The translations under genes were made by a program, and so were the position numbers. The notes under the pieces were generated by a model. The model worked only from the letters and a program-made list of their open reading frames with translations, ran no database searches and was not told the DNA's origin. A stretch of DNA of 62,913 nt from the NCBI GenBank assembly GCA_016872645.1, contig VGZH01000024.1:1-62913 (forward strand), in the 5' to 3' direction. The stretch's first letter is position 1; every line of letters starts with the position of its first letter. The DNA comes from Planctomycetota bacterium (GTDB lineage: Bacteria; Planctomycetota; Planctomycetia; Planctomycetales; Planctomycetaceae). Below are positions 57,607-62,913 of this stretch, piece after piece.

Positions 57607-59076
57607 TCAAAAGTTTGGGACGGTGATTTCGCGGCGAGATTGGCCGAAGTATTCGCGGATGAATTCCATTCGGTCTCCTTCGTGGCGGATCAATCGGACG
57701 AGAGCGAGCAATTTCTCTTGATCGCGTCTCAGCTTGAGTGTGAGGCGCTCGTGGTCGAGTAGCTCATCCGGTAACGACGACAGTACTTCAATCTGCAGAC
57801 GTTCGTCGTCCCAAGTTCCCTCAATCACACCGTAGCGGTCGAGCATTCCGAGCACGGTCTCCAGCCGATGGTCGTGCTTTTGTTTGGCGTGCAGTTGCTC
57901 ACGCAGCCAGTCGAGACCGAATGCCGTCGCACGTTCGTAATCGTGAGCGACAAGGTCATAGACGCGGTGATAAAAGTCGGAGTCCGGGTTGCTCCATCGA
58001 ATGAATTCCATCTGCGTCGTGAGGTCTGCTTCGTCGTACAGCAGCAGGCAATCGGAGGGGAGCCCGTCTCGGCCGGCGCGGCCAATCTCTTGATACCACG
58101 CCTCCATCGAACCAGGAATCTCGGCGTGCAGCACGAACCGAATGTCTTCCTTGTCGATTCCCATGCCGAACGCGGGCGTCGCGAGCACCAGCGGGCAATG
58201 CCCCTGCATGAACTCGTTCTGGATGCGGCGGCGGTCATTCCGTTCAAGGTCTCCGTGATAGCAGACATGTGGGACTCGCCGCTGCCGCAACAGTTCACTG
58301 AATCGTTCGAGTGTGCGGATCAGTGTGAAGTAGACGATGCCGCTGCCGGTCGACGTCGCGTACCAATCACGCACCGCGACGATCTGTTCGAGCTTCTCCT
58401 CGTCACCCCAAACCACTTGGACGTTGAGCCGCAAGTTGGGACGGTCGATCCCTTCGTGGAAGAGTTCGATCTCATCGGGATGCAGGCCAAGTTGCCGCAC
58501 GATGTCCGCTTGCACGTCAGGCGTGGCGGTGGCAGTCAATGCGATCGTCGTGGGATTGCCGAGCCGCTTGCGAATCTCGATCAACCGCGAGTAGTCCGGA
58601 CGAAAATCGTGGCCCCACTCGCTGATGCAATGGGCTTCATCGACCGCCAGCAAACGCACACTGCGGCGATCGATGACGTCGAGAAACTCCCGCTTCCGAA
58701 ACCGCTCCGGCGTGACGTACAGCAGCCGATACTGGCCAGCGGCAACTTCCGAGTAGCGCCGCTCACGTTCCTCGCGCGAGAGGGACGAGTTGATATACGT
58801 TGCTTCGATGCCTCTGGAACGCAGCGCGTCGACTTGATCTTTCATCAGCGCGATCAGTGGCGACAAGACCAACGTCACTGTCGGAGAATCTTCGTTGTCA
58901 GGCATCAGCGCGGGAATTTGGTAGCACAGCGATTTGCCGGCTCCGGTCGGCATGATGACCAGGGAATGTCCGCCAGAGAGGACTCGGTCGATAATCGCAG
59001 CCTGCGATCCGCGGAAGCCCTCGAAGCCAAAGAGTTGATGCAAAACGTGAATTGGTTTCATCTGCGACGATGTCAC
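57607..59076 (-). CDS. RecQ-family DNA helicase, short, without zinc cysteines
   Basis: 489 residues from GTG 59076 (AGGAG six bases before; ATG 59061 is an alternative). Helicase core complete: Walker A MPTGAGKSLCYQ, DEAH in AVDEAHCISEWGHDFRPDY, TATATP, and QEIGRAGRDG. The RecQ C-terminal region is odd: where the zinc-binding pattern CRRxxxLxYFGE starts, this has DRMEFIREYFGQ, and the protein stops ten residues later, so all four zinc cysteines and the HRDC domain are missing. A ribbon-like YGVIEGTWDDERLQI segment lies before it. Unwinds DNA 3' to 5' in repair and replication restart. Confidence 0.85.
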   Translation of the reverse strand: MTSSQMKPIHVLHQLFGFEGFRGSQAAIIDRVLSGGHSLVIMPTGAGKSLCYQIPALMPDNEDSPTVTLVLSPLIALMKDQVDALRSRGIEATYINSSLSREERERRYSEVAAGQYRLLYVTPERFRKREFLDVIDRRSVRLLAVDEAHCISEWGHDFRPDYSRLIEIRKRLGNPTTIALTATATPDVQADIVRQLGLHPDEIELFHEGIDRPNLRLNVQVVWGDEEKLEQIVAVRDWYATSTGSGIVYFTLIRTLERFSELLRQRRVPHVCYHGDLERNDRRRIQNEFMQGHCPLVLATPAFGMGIDKEDIRFVLHAEIPGSMEAWYQEIGRAGRDGLPSDCLLLYDEADLTTQMEFIRWSNPDSDFYHRVYDLVAHDYERATAFGLDWLREQLHAKQKHDHRLETVLGMLDRYGVIEGTWDDERLQIEVLSSLPDELLDHERLTLKLRRDQEKLLALVRLIRHEGDRMEFIREYFGQSRREITVPNF

Positions 59077-60060
59077 AAAATCTCTCCTGCAACGCAAGCG
59101 GTCCCGCGAAAACCGCCACGCAGTGATTTCGGCTTCAACAGGAGGATTTCCGAGAAAACATGAATTCCAGAAACGCCAGTAGTATTCGAAGAATTTGGCG
59201 GCGACCAACCACGAGTTGGAAACCTGGCGGTTGTAGCCATCACGCATTTCGATAAGCGGATAGAATCCCAGACGACTTCATGCGCGCCCTTCAAAAGCAA
59301 AAGGTACCTGCACGCATCGATGGATGAACAGCGACGACGTCGACACCCTGCTAATGCAATTCTCTTCCGAACCGGGAAGGATTCTTGAGACGATGTTCGG
59401 CGTTTTACTTTATTGAATACAAATTCAGCGGCCACAGTTATGGCTACTTTCTCGTTCCCCGGCACTCCGCCCGCAATTGAGAATGTCAAGAAATCGCTGT
59501 GCCGTGCGCAGACGAATCTGACAAATGTGTGAAGACAACTCTTGTTAAGGTGTCGCCGTTCGAATCAGAGAACAACAAGAGCGAAACCGATTAGTCCAAT
59601 TTGAAATCTATAAATCTCTGCGGTCAGGCCACATCAACGCAAGGACAGAACAGTGACAGAAGGGTCGTGAGGCCAGATATGCAGATTCGATGTCTGCAAT
59701 GTCAGATTCCTGTCGACGTTATCAATGCTCAATCAACTCCACCGATCGGAATACGCACGCTCGTGACGTGAAACGTAATCCTGGTGTCCCCATGAAACGA
59801 GCTATTTAAGACCGTCAATCCTGATGATCCGGGGTGGAATCGAGGCTGCCAAGATGGTTCGGACTTCGTAATCCTCCTCTGCTTGGCAATCACGGTCGGT
59901 GGTAAAGTTGGCCAAATTTCAGTTCGCTCGATTTTGTTGTTGGACGGCAGTTTTGTTCGAGGGGTTTACTGAATTGATTCAGTTGACGACGCAGAAGTCA
60001 CCGTCGCAGAGAACGACTTAGCGATGCAGCCCCGAAGTTGTCCACCGGATTCCATTGGCT
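59077..60060. other. Gene-free region of about 1 kb
   Basis: No convincing intact gene in either direction. Lower GC than its surroundings, many stops in all frames, and no clear repeat arms or hairpin terminators. Holds one short cysteine-containing frame listed separately. Confidence 0.5.
59679..59771 (+). pseudogene. Short zinc-ribbon-like fragment
   Basis: Thirty residues beginning MQIRCLQCQIPVDVI, close to the zinc-ribbon opening of many planctomycete kinases and exported proteins (xRCPxCxxPVDV). The second Cys pair is missing before the stop. Probably a remnant. Confidence 0.25.
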
Positions 60061-60882
60061 TTAATCGCGCAGTCCTGACTCTTGCATCAGTCGAGCGGTA
60101 GCGATGTACGCCTCGCGGACCCAATCTTCGATGCGGTCGGGGTCCGGCGAGTATTCCAGTTCGATCGAAACCGCGCCGTTGATGCCGAGCGATTTGATCT
60201 CGCGGAGGTACGGCAGAAAATCGACGACACCTCGGCCGGGGGGCAGGTCGCCATGTCTCTGCCCATCGCAATCTGAAATGTGGACGTGAATCGCCTTGCC
60301 CCTCAGCCGCCGTAGTTCTTCCGGTGCGACTTTTGCAAGACACAAGTGGGAGACATCGATGTTGGCTTGGAGGGCAGGGTGGTTCACATCGTCGATGAAT
60401 TGGACCATGCGATCGACGTTGTTGAGCAGCGACAGGGCGAACGGTTCGAGTTCGAGCGCAATCTGCACACCGAGTTCATCTGCGTGCTCGGCCAGGATTC
60501 GGCAGGTGCGGACGCCGGTGGCCCATTGCTCGGCGGGCGGGATGACTTCTTGATTCCAGATGTACTCGCCCAGCACCAGCAGCACATTTTTGGCTTCGAG
60601 TTCGTAGGCGAAATCGAGGTACTGCTTCACGCGGTCGATATGAAACCGCTGCACGCTGGGATTGAAGTCGATCAATCCGACGGCGACGCAACAGATCGAA
60701 ACAATCGGCAGACCGGCTTTGTCCGCTTCGCGGCGGATGAGCTTTCGTTCGCGGACGTCGATGTCGAGCGGATCGGCGAAGATGTCGATCGTGTCGAAGC
60801 CAAGTTCCTTCGTCTTGCGAATGCCCCAGACCGTTTCGCGACCGGCTTGAGCCCAGGCGGAATTAATCAGGCCAAGTTTCAT
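60061..60882 (-). CDS. TIM-barrel sugar phosphate isomerase/epimerase-like protein
   Basis: 273 residues from ATG 60882 (GGAGG upstream); the frame extends further but is not protein-like there. Xylose-isomerase-like barrel: KLGLINSAWAQAGRE, LGFDTIDIFADPLDIDV, ALELEPFALSLL with a metal Glu, NIDVSHLCLAKV (Asp-His), VHISDCDGQRHGDLPPGRG (His-Asp), and SIELEYSPDPD (Glu). The set of acidic and His residues fits one divalent metal. The sugar substrate is unknown. Divergent from the LarA-like gene. Confidence 0.88.
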   Translation of the reverse strand: MKLGLINSAWAQAGRETVWGIRKTKELGFDTIDIFADPLDIDVRERKLIRREADKAGLPIVSICCVAVGLIDFNPSVQRFHIDRVKQYLDFAYELEAKNVLLVLGEYIWNQEVIPPAEQWATGVRTCRILAEHADELGVQIALELEPFALSLLNNVDRMVQFIDDVNHPALQANIDVSHLCLAKVAPEELRRLRGKAIHVHISDCDGQRHGDLPPGRGVVDFLPYLREIKSLGINGAVSIELEYSPDPDRIEDWVREAYIATARLMQESGLRD

Positions 60883-61070
60883 GGCGATGCCCTCCAAAAT
60901 AAGCCAAATCCCGCTCGACTTTACTCCCCTTGCGCGAGCTGAGAAAGCGAAGCGGGAGTGAACCGTTGCGTCGTGGTTGCGGCGGCGGAGTGTCGGGTCT
61001 ATCGTCCGATCGACAAAGAAATGCAATCAGACGCCAGCGGTTGAAGAAACTGACCGGCGACAAGGATTCG

Positions 61071-62309
61071 GTGCTCATGGTCGCGCCTCACGCAACGACG
61101 CAATGTCTCAGATACGGCGATGGTCAGCAGTTTGAAGTCGAATTGGATTCGAGTCGGCTCGCTGGCCGAAATCACCCGCCAGAGCCCGCCACCAACTTCA
61201 CCGGCGATCTGCGGAAGCAGTTGGCGGAACCGGTCGACTTTCCACCGCTTGAGTTGGCGGTCGTGCCGGGCGATCGTGTGGTGATCGCTCTGGATCGTCA
61301 CACTGTCGGAGCGGCCGAGATCATCGCGGCTGTGTGGTCGGTGTTTGAAAAACGATCGATCAGGCCGGCCGACGTGACGATTCTGCAGCCGGCCAGCTGG
61401 AAGCTCGGCCAATTGCCGGACCCGCGGGTTGCCTTGCCGAAGTCGGTTCGTGACGCGGTGCGCTGGACGATTCACGACGCGACCGACAAGAAACGAGAGA
61501 GCTTTTTGGCGAACTCGGCAAACGGTGAACGAATCTATTTGGATCGCGAAGTTGTCGACGCGGACTTTGTGTTGCCGATCGGCACAGTGTGCTTCGATCC
61601 GCTGCTGGGCTTTCGCAGCGCGGGGAGCGCGATCTTTCCGGGCCTGTCGAACATCGACTCGATGGCCAAGGCTCGCGGGCAGGATCACACCGAACTGCGT
61701 CCTGAAGATGACCGGCCACTGCGGCAACTCCAAGATGAGGTTGCTTGGTTGTTGGGAGTTCAGTTCGGAATTCATGTTCTGCCGGGAAGCGGCGGACAGC
61801 CCGCCGGTGTGATCTGTGGTGCCATGGAGCCGACGACAACGGCGGCGCGAAACTGGCTCAAGCAAAATTGGTTTGTCGAGCAACCACAGCGGAGTGAGAT
61901 CGTCGTCGCGGCACTCGATGCTGACGCGAGCGGCACGACTTGGGAACAACTTGGTGTGGCGTTGCAAACCACTCGGAACCTGGTGCAGCGCGGCGGCAAG
62001 ATCGTGTTGTTGACGAATCTTGTGTCCGAGCCGACGGAGGGATTTCGATTTCTTCAACAATGTGAATCGCCGCGTGAGGCACTCAAACCGCTGCGATTGG
62101 AGAGTCCGCCCGATCTGATCCCAGCCAGCCGACTCGCATCCGCCGTCGATTGGGCAACGGTGTATCTGATCAGCGGGTTGAAGCCCGATATCGTGGAAAG
62201 CCTCTACATGACGCCGCTCGCGCCCACCGAGGCCGCGAGATTGCTGGGCCGCGAGGGCTCATGCGTATTGCTGGAATCGGCTCAGCACACATTTGGCTAT
62301 GTGCCGTAA
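61071..62309 (+). CDS. LarA-like (DUF2088) protein
   Basis: 412 residues from GTG 61071 (AAGGA five bases before; ATG 61077 possible). The N-terminal half fits LarA: QCLRYGDGQQFEVEL, LAVVPGDRVVIALDRHT and an alternating alpha/beta domain. LarA is a lactate racemase with a nickel-pincer cofactor. Several LarA features are altered: the sD-x-TRP loop reads ALDRHTVG, and the AxGxHR-type histidine motif is replaced by QPASWK. So it is a divergent member, perhaps with a different substrate or no Ni-pincer chemistry. Confidence 0.65.
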   Translation: MLMVAPHATTQCLRYGDGQQFEVELDSSRLAGRNHPPEPATNFTGDLRKQLAEPVDFPPLELAVVPGDRVVIALDRHTVGAAEIIAAVWSVFEKRSIRPADVTILQPASWKLGQLPDPRVALPKSVRDAVRWTIHDATDKKRESFLANSANGERIYLDREVVDADFVLPIGTVCFDPLLGFRSAGSAIFPGLSNIDSMAKARGQDHTELRPEDDRPLRQLQDEVAWLLGVQFGIHVLPGSGGQPAGVICGAMEPTTTAARNWLKQNWFVEQPQRSEIVVAALDADASGTTWEQLGVALQTTRNLVQRGGKIVLLTNLVSEPTEGFRFLQQCESPREALKPLRLESPPDLIPASRLASAVDWATVYLISGLKPDIVESLYMTPLAPTEAARLLGREGSCVLLESAQHTFGYVP

Positions 62310-62504
62310 ACCGTCGATCGCTCCCCCAATCACGGTCATCATTAAAAAGCAGATCGAAGAATGATTCTTCATCGGTTCTGGTTGTGGACTCGTTGAAACT
62401 CATGCCGACGTCGATCAGCGTCGACCATCGAGAACAGGAACTTAGTCGGCCCTTGACCGATGAGTACGAAACCGCAATTTCCTTGCCTGGGATGTGTCTG
62501 TTGT

Positions 62505-62720
62505 TCACAACGGTCTGCGGCGGAATGTCTGCGACTGCAAACACGGGAAAGTCACATCGCCCACCGCCATTTCCAGCACCGCGATTGTCATCAGCAGGAC
62601 TAACTCGGCTGAGCTGACGAAGCCCTGTTCGTCGGCAGTCAACTTTGAAAAAGTCGGCAACAGGTTGTTGTTCCCCTGAAAATCTGAGAGAGCAAACGTC
62701 GTTGGAGTTTGCGAGTCCAC
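62505..62720 (-). CDS. Small Flp-pilin-like membrane protein, probably truncated
   Basis: 71 residues. DEQGFVSSAELVLLMTIAVL matches the N-terminal helix of small planctomycete pilin-like proteins that carry E-x-G-x-V-x-SAELVL. After the helix the frame turns into an unrelated Arg-rich tail, whereas a neighbouring frame (62170-62544) is open beyond this point, so a frameshift is possible. The remainder, 62310-62504 and 62721-62913, shows no other gene. Confidence 0.35.
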   Translation of the reverse strand: MDSQTPTTFALSDFQGNNNLLPTFSKLTADEQGFVSSAELVLLMTIAVLEMAVGDVTFPCLQSQTFRRRPL

Positions 62721-62913
62721 AGGTCAGGCTCGAACGCGAAGACCAGTCTGGGGAAGTCCAGCGGCGATGGCTGAAGACTAACCGGGAGCAAATCGACCCC
62801 AGTGAGAGAGTGACGGATCAAAAAGCAGCCAGCGCGCCGAAGCACTCGACACGTCGCGACGCACGTCCGGTGTGCGGAGCGCGATTACGCTCAAACGCCG
62901 AGTAAAACGCGGG

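Overview
The window looks like chromosomal DNA of a planctomycete (Planctomycetota, probably Planctomycetales). The evidence is two large 'membrane-bound dehydrogenase plus haem-binding' proteins of the PVC type, a DUF1080 protein, secreted proteins with the FEPR/LERR-x-x-LS N-terminal motif, an ECF sigma factor paired with a Ser/Thr kinase, a futalosine-pathway menaquinone gene, and a remnant division/cell-wall (dcw) cluster with no ftsZ. No phage, transposase or CRISPR array is visible. The sequence is moderately GC-rich throughout with no obvious foreign island.

Layout. 1-3.9 kb: 3' end of a haem-binding HEAT-type protein, a decayed stretch, queA on the minus strand. 3.9-11.2 kb: a glycosyltransferase, then the dcw remnant mraZ - structured RNA/terminator - rsmH - LysM membrane protein - FtsL-like - ftsI, with a TGGGN operator array before mraZ. 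11.2-22.5 kb: a Tat-exported squalene-cyclase-fold/DUF4159 protein, MoxR ATPase, a trypsin/Calx-beta exoprotein, an FEPR-type exported protein, an anti-sigma/kinase fusion with its ECF sigma factor, and a DUF58 protein. 22.5-29.6 kb: a secreted planctomycete protein, a FabZ-like dehydratase, a GH2 glycosidase, an AlkA-type glycosylase overlapping ffh. 29.8-37.6 kb: TPR-redoxin protein, two small Gly-rich exported proteins (one EF-hand), a second Ser/Thr kinase, dprA. 37.6-44.4 kb: a full-length PVC dehydrogenase/cytochrome protein and glnE with an embedded ACT-like domain. 45-54 kb: a minus-strand run of exbB-exbD-exbD, a phosphodiesterase, an MBL hydrolase, two SDR oxidoreductases, mqnD, threonine synthase. 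54-62.9 kb: tRNA-Gln(CTG) with its own promoter and terminator, an SALSRL-repeat/PD-(D/E)XK-like protein, a pseudogene, a DUF1080 protein, a short RecQ, a TIM-barrel isomerase, a LarA-like protein and a small pilin-like remnant.

Three things stand out. (1) About a dozen long imperfect inverted repeats of several families lie between genes, and several also lie in frame inside conserved genes (the first haem protein, ftsI, the 37.6-kb dehydrogenase, twice in glnE, and over the glnE start), resembling in behaviour the protein-coding palindromic elements of Rickettsia. (2) A 16-bp motif recurs just upstream of the ECF sigma gene, the FEPR protein gene and (twice) the exoprotease gene, suggesting one regulon built around the sigma factor and its kinase/anti-sigma partner. 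(3) Several proteins have unusual architecture: GlnE with ACT, RecQ without its zinc cysteines, and the SALSRL-repeat protein. All function calls rest on reading the translated sequence without database searches.
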